7,364 nucleotides of DNA from Bacteroidota bacterium. Lineage in GTDB: Bacteria > Bacteroidota > Bacteroidia > Chitinophagales > UBA8649. Under the pieces are notes generated by a model. That model was not told where the DNA came from. It worked only from the letters and a program-made list of their open reading frames with translations, and ran no database searches. This document shows, in pieces, positions 1 through 6,356 of the stretch. A program made the translations under genes and the position numbers. Position 1 is the stretch's first letter. The number at the start of each line of letters is the position of its first letter. The stretch is taken from NCBI GenBank assembly GCA_003447535.1, contig DLYY01000205.1, positions 1-7,364 on the forward strand, read 5' to 3'.

Positions 1-1851
1 TACTATTAAACTTCCACCAGTCAGACTCGATAGAACAATCGCTCCACTTGCATCACTTAGTATCCCTGTAGGTGCCTGAATGAGGGTCCCATTTTGACTA
101 TACCCTATGATATAATTTGTATTGGGTAGCAGTCCGCTTATTGTTCCAAGACCATCTGTTGCTCCGCAATCAATAGTATCAGTCGTGATGGTGTATGATA
201 AACTTCCGGCATCGACAATATCAAAGGTTGTGTCGATTGAGCATGCAATGTTGGAATCAATACTATCGGTTAAGGTAAGGGTATAGGTCCCTGGTGTTAA
301 ACTTGGTTGATCAATTACTGTAGGACCATGGGACCAAACAACATTAGGAACACCTAACAAACCTGCAAGGCCGCCGACAAGGGAGCCAGTATTTGTTCCA
401 CTTGCGCAATCAGGCTGAGTTATGACAAGTCCCCATGATGGATTGGACACCCCTATCCTTGAAGTAACCGTATCAATGCAGCCTCCAAAGGTTTGCACAA
501 GTTGTACATCTGTCCAACTTAATGTTGGATTAGCGACTACCGTTAAGGTATTCGTGCTATTCAAAATGCCTGGAGGAGACCAGTTATAAGTAAACGGACC
601 GGCTGTACCTTGTAAAATCACACCCTCTCCTGCACAAACAATGGTATCTTCTGGGGTAACCGTTACAGGTAGAGAGTCAAAAAGAGTTAAGCTGGCACTA
701 TCAAAGGGAATTCCACTGCATTGAGACAAACTGTACAGTGTTAAGGTCTCAAATCCTTCTTGAATACCATCAGAAACAGGTGTTATTGTCACGGTATCAA
801 ATTGCTGCCCAGGAGTAAAAAAGACGGTGTCATTTATTGTAGTATAATCTATTCCATTAGTCGCAGTACCTTGAATGTCGATAGGCAGGGAATAGGGAAG
901 CGTAACGTCTCCTGTTCGTTCAAAGACAAATTGACCATTAACACATCCTTCTACAGCAAAATCTACGAGGTCACTTACTACGGAGCTTGCAGCGATTATC
1001 ACCTGATTGGATGAGAAACTTCCAGCTTTTAAGAAAACACCTGAATCATAGATTCTATCGAGAAATACGGCTTCGCTACCATCTCCAATAGCAAGTTTCA
1101 TGGTATAGGTTGAGCAGGCAACTGTTGGCAAAGTGGCTTCGAGAAGCACGGTGTTGCCAGAGTATACTACACCGGGGATGACCCCACCATAAAAGGCAGT
1201 ATTGGTCAAATCACAAGTGATGCCCGGCGGCGGGAAAATAGGGTCAGAAAATCCATCATTTACGGTGTTAATCGAAACTGGTATTGTAGTGCCGGGAATT
1301 AACGCAATATTTTGCTGATTGTAGTTGCCTCCAGCGGGGTTAGCTCCTGATACATAAAACCCAAATACATCGTTGTAAGCATCACAAACAAAGTTTTCGT
1401 ATTCCTCAGATCCAAAGCGATAATCAAACTTTAACGTATCGCCAAAAACGGTTATATCAAAAACTAGTACGCATGCATCTGTTGAAACTAACCCTCCACT
1501 TAAAGATGCATCAAGGTCTGGGTCCCCGAACAGGCCATTGTCAACGCTCGATTGAGGATTAAAGAAGATGTCGTTGTTTTGATTGACGTCAATTGCACTG
1601 CCAGAAGTCAGTAATACTCCATCTGTGATTCCTAAGCCCGCAGGAGCAGAGGTGAACTGCGCATGGGCATTGTTCGCGCAATTTAGTGCAGCATTGCTAA
1701 TTGTTACCCCTTGACCCGCTAAAGTCTGTGCCATGGTGGATGCATTCACATTAGCCGGGTTTTCAAAAGTAAATTGGGCTGAAATAGAATGGCTACTAGC
1801 AAGGATTACCAATAAGGACAATAACAAACGCAGTATAACAGGGCTCTTCAT
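1..1851 (-). CDS. Choice-of-anchor L domain adhesin-like secreted protein (3' end outside window)
   Basis: An open frame of 617 codons starts at ATG 1851 and runs in frame off the left edge, so the C-terminus is missing. Residues 1-25 form a signal peptide (K2, R8, leucine-rich core, SISA before Q26). Residues about 36-270 match the choice-of-anchor L domain: GITDGVLLTSG at 74-84, GSEEYENF at 147-154 and NIALIPGT at 181-188. Residues about 300-380 look Calx-beta-like (GTATNGIDY at 328-336, DGIQEGFETLTL at 361-372), a fold often linked to calcium. From about 395 come Ig/PKD-like and SprB-like segments (PEDTIVCAGEG at 400-410; PDCASGTNTGSL from 480; a similar segment near 557). In Bacteroidota such proteins are exported and anchored by alternative C-terminal signals, commonly type IX secretion; which one applies cannot be seen here. 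A role in adhesion or gliding is inference. It lies 35 bases after the flavodoxin gene, same strand. The gene call is secure; the ligand is unknown. Confidence 0.9.
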   Translation of the reverse strand, partial: MKSPVILRLLLSLLVILASSHSISAQFTFENPANVNASTMAQTLAGQGVTISNAALNCANNAHAQFTSAPAGLGITDGVLLTSGSAIDVNQNNDIFFNPQSSVDNGLFGDPDLDASLSGGLVSTDACVLVFDITVFGDTLKFDYRFGSEEYENFVCDAYNDVFGFYVSGANPAGGNYNQQNIALIPGTTIPVSINTVNDGFSDPIFPPPGITCDLTNTAFYGGVIPGVVYSGNTVLLEATLPTVACSTYTMKLAIGDGSEAVFLDRIYDSGVFLKAGSFSSNQVIIAASSVVSDLVDFAVEGCVNGQFVFERTGDVTLPYSLPIDIQGTATNGIDYTTINDTVFFTPGQQFDTVTITPVSDGIQEGFETLTLYSLSQCSGIPFDSASLTLFDSLPVTVTPEDTIVCAGEGVILQGTAGPFTYNWSPPGILNSTNTLTVVANPTLSWTDVQLVQTFGGCIDTVTSRIGVSNPSWGLVITQPDCASGTNTGSLVGGLAGLLGVPNVVWSHGPTVIDQPSLTPGTYTLTLTDSIDSNIACSIDTTFDIVDAGSLSYTITTDTIDCGATDGLGTISGLLPNTNYIIGYSQNGTLIQAPTGILSDASGAIVLSSLTGGSLIV

Positions 1852-1861
1852 AAGATCTTAT
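1850..1861. repeat. 12-bp perfect palindrome over the adhesin start codon
   Basis: ATAAGATCTTAT is a perfect 12-base palindrome that covers the first two bases of the adhesin ATG and extends into the leader. It could be an operator or a small hairpin affecting translation start. A palindrome of this length is expected about once or twice by chance in a window of this size, so the site is noted for its position only. Confidence 0.25.
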
Positions 1862-1886
1862 CAAAAAGATACTACAAATTAGAGTG

Positions 1887-2408
1887 TTACATACCGAAAG
1901 AGGCTAAAACTTTAGGAATCCATTGGTTGATTCGATCATCTGTAAGGTCATCTTGATTATCTATATCAAGACAGAGTCCTACAAATTGGTCTCCACGCTG
2001 CGCTTTGGAAAAGTCATGCTCATAATCTAGTGCTGAGGTGAATCCATGCAATGTGCCTCCTTGATTTTCAGCCATATCTGCATAAACTCCAATGGCATCA
2101 CAGAAATATGCAGCGTATCCATATTGATCACCAAGCCCAAAAAAGGCGAGCCGTTTACCCGTAAAATCAATGGCTTCAAATTCAGGAATGAACTCCTCCC
2201 AATCGCCCTGCAATTCCCCATCATACCATGTAGGCTGACCAATAATGAGAAAATCATACTGTCCCATATCAGCAGCTTTACGCTGATAAATTTCAATCAA
2301 GTCAACCTGTATACCAGGTTTTATCTTTTCAATCAGGGACTTGATTTTTTCAGCTACCTGTTCTGTGTTTCCAGTATCTGTCCCGTAAAACAAACCAATC
2401 GATGCCAT
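1887..2408 (-). CDS. fldA: Long-chain flavodoxin
   Basis: A 173-residue flavodoxin, a small soluble FMN protein that carries low-potential electrons in place of ferredoxin. The FMN phosphate loop GTDTGNT is at residues 9-15. The 60s isoalloxazine-binding loop is PTWYDGELQGDW (59-70), with W61 and Y62 as likely stacking residues. The 90s loop is GLGDQ (91-95), followed by YFCD (101-104). The segment at about 120-140 (GFTSALDYEHDF) is the insertion that marks long-chain flavodoxins, and FVGLCLDIDNQDDLT (142-156) is the usual C-terminal signature. Length is normal for the family and no key residue is missing. The gene starts 18 bases after the protease stop on the same strand, so co-transcription is likely. 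Flavodoxins are often induced under iron limitation, but I see no clear Fur-type site. The redox partner cannot be told from the window. Confidence 0.95.
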   Translation of the reverse strand: MASIGLFYGTDTGNTEQVAEKIKSLIEKIKPGIQVDLIEIYQRKAADMGQYDFLIIGQPTWYDGELQGDWEEFIPEFEAIDFTGKRLAFFGLGDQYGYAAYFCDAIGVYADMAENQGGTLHGFTSALDYEHDFSKAQRGDQFVGLCLDIDNQDDLTDDRINQWIPKVLASFGM

Positions 2409-2426
2409 GTCAAAACGCTATTAAAT

Positions 2427-4010
2427 CTACTCTGATCGAAGGTAAGCTTTTATTGAGGCTTTATCCCCGGCGAGTTCGAAGGCTTTTTGTAAAATATCAT
2501 CACTTTCGTTGTATACCTTGAAGTAGGCCTCTGGGCCATACAGGGAACGGGCTAAAATTGCCTTAAACTGAAGATGAATCCATTGCATGGATATTGTCAT
2601 CCCCTCGCTATCTAGTGAGTCAATCTCACTGTAGCAATAATTGACAAAGTCTTTGAACATTGCGTCCTCTGCATTGAACATGGCTACATAACTATTGATG
2701 TCTGGGTATCGATTGAGCACCTCCTCTCTTTGGTTGTCGATGTAGGAGTAAATGAATTCTTGGAATAGTCCTTCACGACGAATTTGCCCTAGGGCTTGAG
2801 ACCCTCCTGAAGTATCCATTGCAACCCAAACATCTGGCATGATGCCTCCTCCTCCAAATACAGTTCGCCCCCCAGTAGTCGTGTACTTTAATGAATCGGG
2901 TACTTCCATTGCGAAGCTGGAGTCAGTTAACTCCCCAGAATCCATTCTTCGTTCAATTTCTTCTCTGTAGGCCTCTACACCATCCTCATATGGACGTTGG
3001 ATGAAGCGACCACTGGGCGTAAAATAGCGTGCTACAGTTAGTCGTATTAACGAGCCATCAGGTAGATTGTATCCTCTTTGTACTAGCCCTTTTCCAAAGG
3101 TGCGCCGTCCAATCACAAGTCCTCGATCATGATCTTGGATGGCTCCAGAAACGATTTCACTAGCACTTGCTGAGTATTGATTAACCAGAACGACGAGATT
3201 ACCTTTTTTAAACTTCCCTTCCTTGGTCGTGGCATAATTTTTTCGGCGACTTTGATCACCTTCAGTGTAGGTTACCAGAAATCCAGCACCAAAAAACTGA
3301 TTGACTACATCTACAGCCGCATTGAGGTATCCACCGGAGTTGTTCTGTAGATCAAATACAAGGTTTTTCATTCCCTCATTATTGAGTTTTTCCAAGGCAT
3401 TTTCTACTTCCTCTGAGGTAGTGGCTGAAAACTTAACCAGTTTGATATACCCTGTCTTGTTGTCTAACATGTAGGCTGCCTCGACGGAATTAAGCGGAAT
3501 TTTATCTCGTGTTATGGTAAATGGTAAAAGCGCTTGATTACTCCCACGTTTAATGTCGACCACAACTTTTGTCCCTTTAGGTCCTCGGAGTAAATCAATC
3601 ACACCTCTATTGTTAATGCCTATACCCGCAATGGTGTCCCCATCAACTCGAATGATTTTATCTCCGGGAAGAATTCCCACAGCCTCCGATGGCCCACCAA
3701 AAATGGTCTCTACGATAAAAATGGTGTCTTGTAGTAGGTTAAATCGTACTCCGATACCCTCAAAATTTCCGACGAGAGGCTCATTCATCGCTTGGACATC
3801 CTTTGCTGCTGTGTAACTGCTGTGTGGATCCAATTCTTTTAGGAATGCTCGAATCGCGTTTTCAACAATAGTACTATCCGCGATATCTTCTACGTAGAAT
3901 CGATCTACATAATTGAAAAAAGATTGAATTTTATTGCTTTCCGTTTGTGAAAGTTGAGCGTTTACCAATATTGGAGTACACAAAAAGAATAGGACTATAA
4001 GACGTAGCAT
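2427..4010 (-). CDS. S41 family carboxy-terminal processing protease (CtpA/Prc type)
   Basis: A 527-residue serine protease of MEROPS family S41, expected in the periplasm. Residues 1-18 form a signal peptide (MLRLIVLFFL, then VNA before Q19). An N-terminal helical region contains FLKELDPHSSY (56-66), typical of the family. A PDZ domain covers about 82-165 (GIGVRF at 85-90, GGPSEAVGILPGDKIIRVDG at 105-124) and would bind substrate C-termini. The catalytic core includes LVFDLQNNSGGYL (217-229), the nucleophile Ser282 in YSASASEI, and the general base Lys307 in FGKG. Their 25-residue spacing equals that of the Ser452/Lys477 dyad of E. coli Prc, and Gln311 matches Prc Gln481. FGGGGIMPDVWV (385-396) is the usual post-core motif, followed by a helical tail of about 130 residues. 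All catalytic residues are present, so activity is expected. The gene follows dapD after 34 bases. Substrates are unknown; relatives trim or degrade envelope proteins, including peptidoglycan hydrolases. Confidence 0.96.
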   Translation of the reverse strand: MLRLIVLFFLCTPILVNAQLSQTESNKIQSFFNYVDRFYVEDIADSTIVENAIRAFLKELDPHSSYTAAKDVQAMNEPLVGNFEGIGVRFNLLQDTIFIVETIFGGPSEAVGILPGDKIIRVDGDTIAGIGINNRGVIDLLRGPKGTKVVVDIKRGSNQALLPFTITRDKIPLNSVEAAYMLDNKTGYIKLVKFSATTSEEVENALEKLNNEGMKNLVFDLQNNSGGYLNAAVDVVNQFFGAGFLVTYTEGDQSRRKNYATTKEGKFKKGNLVVLVNQYSASASEIVSGAIQDHDRGLVIGRRTFGKGLVQRGYNLPDGSLIRLTVARYFTPSGRFIQRPYEDGVEAYREEIERRMDSGELTDSSFAMEVPDSLKYTTTGGRTVFGGGGIMPDVWVAMDTSGGSQALGQIRREGLFQEFIYSYIDNQREEVLNRYPDINSYVAMFNAEDAMFKDFVNYCYSEIDSLDSEGMTISMQWIHLQFKAILARSLYGPEAYFKVYNESDDILQKAFELAGDKASIKAYLRSE

Positions 4011-4044
4011 AAATGACGGTTATTTTATAAACAGATATCAGGCG

Positions 4045-4860
4045 TTACACAGATAAGTTGAAATCTCGAAGTGCATCATTTAACGAAGTTTTTTTATCGG
4101 TCGACGCCTTTCGTTGCCCTATAATTAACGCACAAGGTATGCCAAAGTTGCCTGCGGGAAATGTTTTGCTTGTGGTGCCAGGAATAACAACCGACTTCGG
4201 TGGGATGTATCCCTTGTATTCTTTGGGTTGATCACCACTTACATCGATAATCTTTGTACTGCCTGTGATGGTGACGTTAGCCCCAATAACAGCCTCGTCT
4301 CCGATATGAACACCTTCTACTAAGATAGCGCGTGAACCTATGAATGCATGATTTTCGACAATTACTGGCTGTGCTTGAAGCGGTTCAAGAACGCCTCCTA
4401 TACCAACCCCTCCACTTAAGTGAACATCTTGTCCAATTTGGGCACAAGAACCTACTGTTGCCCAGGTATCTACCATGGAGTTAGCCCCAACATAGGCTCC
4501 GATGTTTACATAGCTTGGCATCATAACGACACCGGGCTCTAAATGACTGCCATAGCGGGCAATGGCTTGTGGCACGACTCTAACTTTTTGGGCAGCAAAG
4601 TCTTTTTTAAGCGGAATCTTGTCATGAAACTCGAACGGCCCATGTTCAATCGTTTCCATTTGTTTTAGAGGGAAATAGAGAATTACAGCTTTTTTTAACC
4701 AAGTATGCACTTGCCACTGGTTTTTTTGTTTGGTACAAATTCTTAATCGACCTTTGTCGAGTTCTTCAATGACGTGGTTAATGGCCTTTATGGTCGCTGG
4801 GTCCTTGAGTAATTGGCGGTTGTCCCACGCAGATTCAATGAGTTGCTGTACGTTATTCAT
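4045..4860 (-). CDS. dapD: 2,3,4,5-tetrahydropyridine-2,6-dicarboxylate N-succinyltransferase
   Basis: A 271-residue cytoplasmic enzyme that transfers succinyl from succinyl-CoA to tetrahydrodipicolinate, the committing step of the succinylase branch toward meso-diaminopimelate (peptidoglycan) and lysine. Residues 1-90 form the helical N-terminal domain (IESAWDNRQLL at 8-18). Residues about 95-200 are hexapeptide repeats of a left-handed beta helix (VVPQAIARYGSHLEPGVVMM at 95-114, YVNIGAYVGANSMVDTWATV at 117-136, IGQDVHLSGGVGIGGVLEP at 142-160, FIGSRAILVEGVHIGDEAVI at 173-192). D131 sits in the conserved MVDTWATVGSCAQIG block of the active site. The C-terminal KGYIPPKSVVIPGT segment (216-229) is characteristic of DapD rather than of other hexapeptide transferases. 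Length and motifs are normal. It is the first gene of the leftward run and diverges from tRNA-Lys, so its promoter should lie in 4861-4953. The ATG at 4860 is the first in-frame start of the conserved N-terminus. Confidence 0.97.
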   Translation of the reverse strand: MNNVQQLIESAWDNRQLLKDPATIKAINHVIEELDKGRLRICTKQKNQWQVHTWLKKAVILYFPLKQMETIEHGPFEFHDKIPLKKDFAAQKVRVVPQAIARYGSHLEPGVVMMPSYVNIGAYVGANSMVDTWATVGSCAQIGQDVHLSGGVGIGGVLEPLQAQPVIVENHAFIGSRAILVEGVHIGDEAVIGANVTITGSTKIIDVSGDQPKEYKGYIPPKSVVIPGTTSKTFPAGNFGIPCALIIGQRKASTDKKTSLNDALRDFNLSV

Positions 4861-4890
4861 GATAGATAAAATAGAGTCTAAAATTACTTT

Positions 4891-4915
4891 TTACAAGTGT
4901 AACTTTTATTTACAC
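4891..4915. promoter_or_regulatory. Inverted repeats and candidate dapD -7 element in the divergent spacer
   Basis: TTACAAGTGTAA (4891-4902) is a TTACA/TGTAA palindrome with a 2-base centre. The right arm is repeated in opposite orientation as TTACAC at 4910-4915, so GTGTAA (4897-4902) can also pair with TTACAC across 7 bases. On the minus strand, bases 4901-4894 read TACACTTG, one mismatch from the Bacteroidota -7 consensus TAnnTTTG, 33 bases before the dapD start. The repeat therefore overlaps a possible dapD promoter and lies just upstream of the tRNA promoter. A regulator-binding role is inference; A/T-rich spacers often contain such repeats by chance. Confidence 0.3.
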
Positions 4916-4925
4916 AATATCGTTG

Positions 4926-4933
4926 TATCTTTG
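4926..4933 (+). promoter_or_regulatory. Bacteroidota-type -7 promoter element for tRNA-Lys
   Basis: TATCTTTG is an exact match to the Bacteroidota primary-sigma -7 consensus TAnnTTTG. It ends 20 bases before the tRNA 5' end, which leaves room for a transcription start near 4938-4941 and a short 5' leader removed by RNase P. A clear TTG -33 element is not evident at the expected spacing; only a T-rich stretch at 4904-4907 is present. Confidence 0.65.
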
Positions 4934-4953
4934 CCGTCCCGTCAAGGGAAATT

Positions 4954-5026
4954 GACTCGGTAGCTCAGCTGGTAGAGCAATACACTTTTAATGTATGGGT
5001 CCTGGGTTCGAACCCCAGCCGAGTCA
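4954..5026 (+). tRNA. tRNA-Lys (anticodon UUU)
   Basis: A complete 73-base cloverleaf. The acceptor stem GACTCGG (4954-4960) pairs with CCGAGTC (5019-5025), with discriminator A at 5026. The D stem is GCTC (4963-4966) with GAGC (4975-4978). The anticodon stem ATACA (4980-4984) pairs with TGTAT (4992-4996) around loop CTTTTAA, giving anticodon TTT at 4987-4989, which reads AAA/AAG lysine codons. The variable loop is GGGTC (4997-5001). The T stem CTGGG/CCCAG (5002-5006, 5014-5018) encloses TTCGAAC. All stems are fully paired. The 3' CCA is not encoded and must be added after transcription. The gene stands alone between divergent dapD and the convergent flavin oxidoreductase gene. Confidence 0.98.
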
Positions 5027-5057
5027 CATTTTTATCTCCCTCTCTTTTCCTTTTTTT
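5027..5057 (+). terminator. T-rich tail after tRNA-Lys, possible termination region
   Basis: The 29-base spacer between the tRNA and the stop of the convergent oxidoreductase gene is strongly pyrimidine-rich on the plus strand, with T runs at 5029-5033 and 5051-5057. There is no hairpin in the spacer beyond the tRNA itself. It may act as the tRNA transcript end, but no canonical intrinsic terminator is present. Confidence 0.3.
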
Positions 5058-6081
5058 AGTCCCGCTGCACGAGGCTAGACTTCAAGGCTGCTTGCTGTAA
5101 AGTAGAATTCTCCTCAACTTCTCGATATTCTTTTTTTAGTCGTTCAATAATTGTACTGACCGATTCAATGGATTTTGTGTATTCGATGCTTGGGCCTGCG
5201 CACCATACGGTCTTGTAGGTTGCACTGAATGCAGCTTTTTCAACGGACTTCATGCCCTTCGAATAGGTAAGCATTTTTACATATTTTTTAAGGCGCTTGT
5301 TTCTGGATAAAATTCGCTCAAATGCATTTTGATTAGTACCTATTTTTTGGACATAAGGCGTATTGATAACTGTACAGGGCGAGCCGGAAATCTTGGTGGT
5401 AAGCACAATGTCTTTTGCTCCATAGTCAACACAGGCTTGCTTGTATTCTTCTGAAACAGATGCTTCGGTGGTGGCAATAAACGGTGATCCCATAGAAACA
5501 CCTACTGCACCATCTCCATGAATTCTTGCCCATAAACCTGCTCCATTTCCGACACCTCCTGCAGAAATCACGGGTAGTTTGCATGCCTCTTTCAATTGAG
5601 GAATCAATTCTTTGGACATTAAGGGGCCTGCATGGCCCCCTGCCTCTTTGTTTACGGCAATGAGTGCATCGCATCCAAGATCTTCAACCTTTCGCGCATA
5701 GTCGGCATTAACGACATCACAAAAAACTTTTATTCCAAGCGGTTTACATACGTCGATAACTTCTTTTGGAGAGCCCAAGGAGGTGATAATATAGTCTACT
5801 CCAAGGTCGGCACAGGTAGCTAACTGTTTTTTGTAGTGAATATTTGACTTGTTTACAATGAGATTAATGCCAATGGGTCCATTGGCCTTTTGACGTATTG
5901 TAGTGATCGCTTGTCGCATGGCATCATCCGTTCGCCAATTCAGTGCAGGGATACATGCGGTAACTCCAGATTTGAGCGCTGCAATGGTCATCGCTTCATT
6001 GGATACAAGGAACATAGGGGCTACAATGAGTGGGAAATCTATTCCTAAGAGGTTGGTTAGTCCATTTTTGACGTTTTCCAT
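5056..6081 (-). CDS. NAD(P)H-dependent flavin oxidoreductase, nitronate monooxygenase family
   Basis: A 341-residue FMN-dependent TIM-barrel protein of the 2-nitropropane dioxygenase/nitronate monooxygenase family, expected in the cytoplasm. The N-terminal FPLIVAPMFLVSN (16-28) is the first barrel strand with the conserved APM. GPIGINLIV (68-76) is the second conserved strand. EAGGHAGP (146-153) carries His150, the position of the catalytic base in characterised nitronate monooxygenases. VISAGGVGNGAGLWARIHGD (171-190) and GAVGVSMGSPF (191-201) are the FMN phosphate-binding segments. Residues about 300-341 form a charged helical tail. Characterised members oxidise alkyl nitronates such as propionate 3-nitronate, but many relatives have unknown substrates, and FabK enoyl-ACP reductases share the fold; the sequence alone does not decide. 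The gene is convergent with tRNA-Lys and divergent from the CDGSH gene, with a 69-base shared upstream region. The ATG at 6081 begins the conserved N-terminus with no ribosome-binding site visible. Confidence 0.92.
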   Translation of the reverse strand: MENVKNGLTNLLGIDFPLIVAPMFLVSNEAMTIAALKSGVTACIPALNWRTDDAMRQAITTIRQKANGPIGINLIVNKSNIHYKKQLATCADLGVDYIITSLGSPKEVIDVCKPLGIKVFCDVVNADYARKVEDLGCDALIAVNKEAGGHAGPLMSKELIPQLKEACKLPVISAGGVGNGAGLWARIHGDGAVGVSMGSPFIATTEASVSEEYKQACVDYGAKDIVLTTKISGSPCTVINTPYVQKIGTNQNAFERILSRNKRLKKYVKMLTYSKGMKSVEKAAFSATYKTVWCAGPSIEYTKSIESVSTIIERLKKEYREVEENSTLQQAALKSSLVQRD

Positions 6082-6138
6082 ATAATAAGTGTAGATATTT
6101 AAGATAGTGAGAAATAAACGCTTCGAGCAAAATAGATT

Positions 6139-6146
6139 TATCTTTT
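6139..6146 (+). promoter_or_regulatory. Candidate -7 element immediately before the CDGSH start codon
   Basis: TATCTTTT matches the Bacteroidota -7 consensus TAnnTTTG at all but the last position. It ends only 4 bases before the ATG at 6151, so a start at the usual distance would give a nearly leaderless mRNA. No convincing -33 element was found. The match may be chance in this A/T-rich spacer. Confidence 0.25.
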
Positions 6147-6150
6147 CCTT

Positions 6151-6354
6151 ATGGAGGAAACCAAGTACTCATCGGTAGAAGTGCATATTAGAAAAAATGG
6201 CCCAGCGGTAATTATGGGTAAGGTGCATGTCTATGATTCAGACGGCAATTCAATAAATACTGAAAGACTATCGTTATGTCGTTGTGGATTGTCATCGGAA
6301 ATGCCTCAATGTGATGGCAGCCACAAGGGACAACCTCCTTTTGAAAACGGATAA
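6151..6354 (+). CDS. CDGSH iron-sulfur domain protein
   Basis: A 67-residue protein with a single CDGSH domain. The motif CRCGLSSEMPQCDGSH spans residues 43-58 and gives the full 3-Cys/1-His ligand set C43, C45, C54 and H58 for a redox-active, pH-labile [2Fe-2S] cluster of the mitoNEET type. The N-terminal half, about residues 8-42, should form the beta strands of the small fold (VHIRKNGPAVIMGKVHVYD). No signal peptide or membrane segment is seen, so it should be a soluble cytoplasmic protein. Length is typical for bacterial single-domain members, whose roles (electron or cluster transfer, iron or redox homeostasis) are mostly unproven. The start is supported because no other in-frame ATG lies close upstream. 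There is no Shine-Dalgarno sequence. Its stop lies two bases before the next ATG, so the two genes are almost certainly co-transcribed. Confidence 0.93.
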   Translation: MEETKYSSVEVHIRKNGPAVIMGKVHVYDSDGNSINTERLSLCRCGLSSEMPQCDGSHKGQPPFENG

Positions 6355-6356
6355 TC

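Noticed and set aside
760..1014. 84-codon plus-strand open frame
   Set aside because: It is antisense to the Calx-beta-like region of the adhesin, whose reading frame has clear domain motifs. The translated peptide resembles no family I recognise.
1..1851. Imperfect domain repeats in the adhesin read as a possible DNA repeat array
   Set aside because: The similarity is at the protein level (Ig-like and SprB-like segments); I found no regular repeated DNA units, and no CRISPR-like spacing.
1852..1886. Possible intrinsic terminator between flavodoxin and the adhesin
   Set aside because: The 35-base spacer has no stem followed by a T run on the minus strand; only the short palindrome at the start codon is present.
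2027..2435. Two open frames (89 codons minus, 129 codons plus) over the flavodoxin gene
   Set aside because: Both overlap a flavodoxin with complete FMN-binding motifs in its own frame and have no recognisable features.
3553..3816. 87-codon plus-strand open frame
   Set aside because: It is antisense to the PDZ domain of the S41 protease, which is intact.
4730..4963. 77-codon plus-strand open frame reaching into the tRNA gene
   Set aside because: It covers the antisense of the dapD start, the promoter spacer and the first bases of tRNA-Lys, which a real gene would not do.
4954..5026. tRNA gene as a possible integration site for a mobile element
   Set aside because: No integrase gene, no direct repeat of the tRNA 3' end and no foreign-looking cargo are seen in the window on either side.
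5426..6085. Three short open frames (82 codons minus, 63 and 60 codons plus) within the flavin oxidoreductase gene
   Set aside because: All are out-of-frame shadows of a gene with conserved TIM-barrel and FMN motifs.
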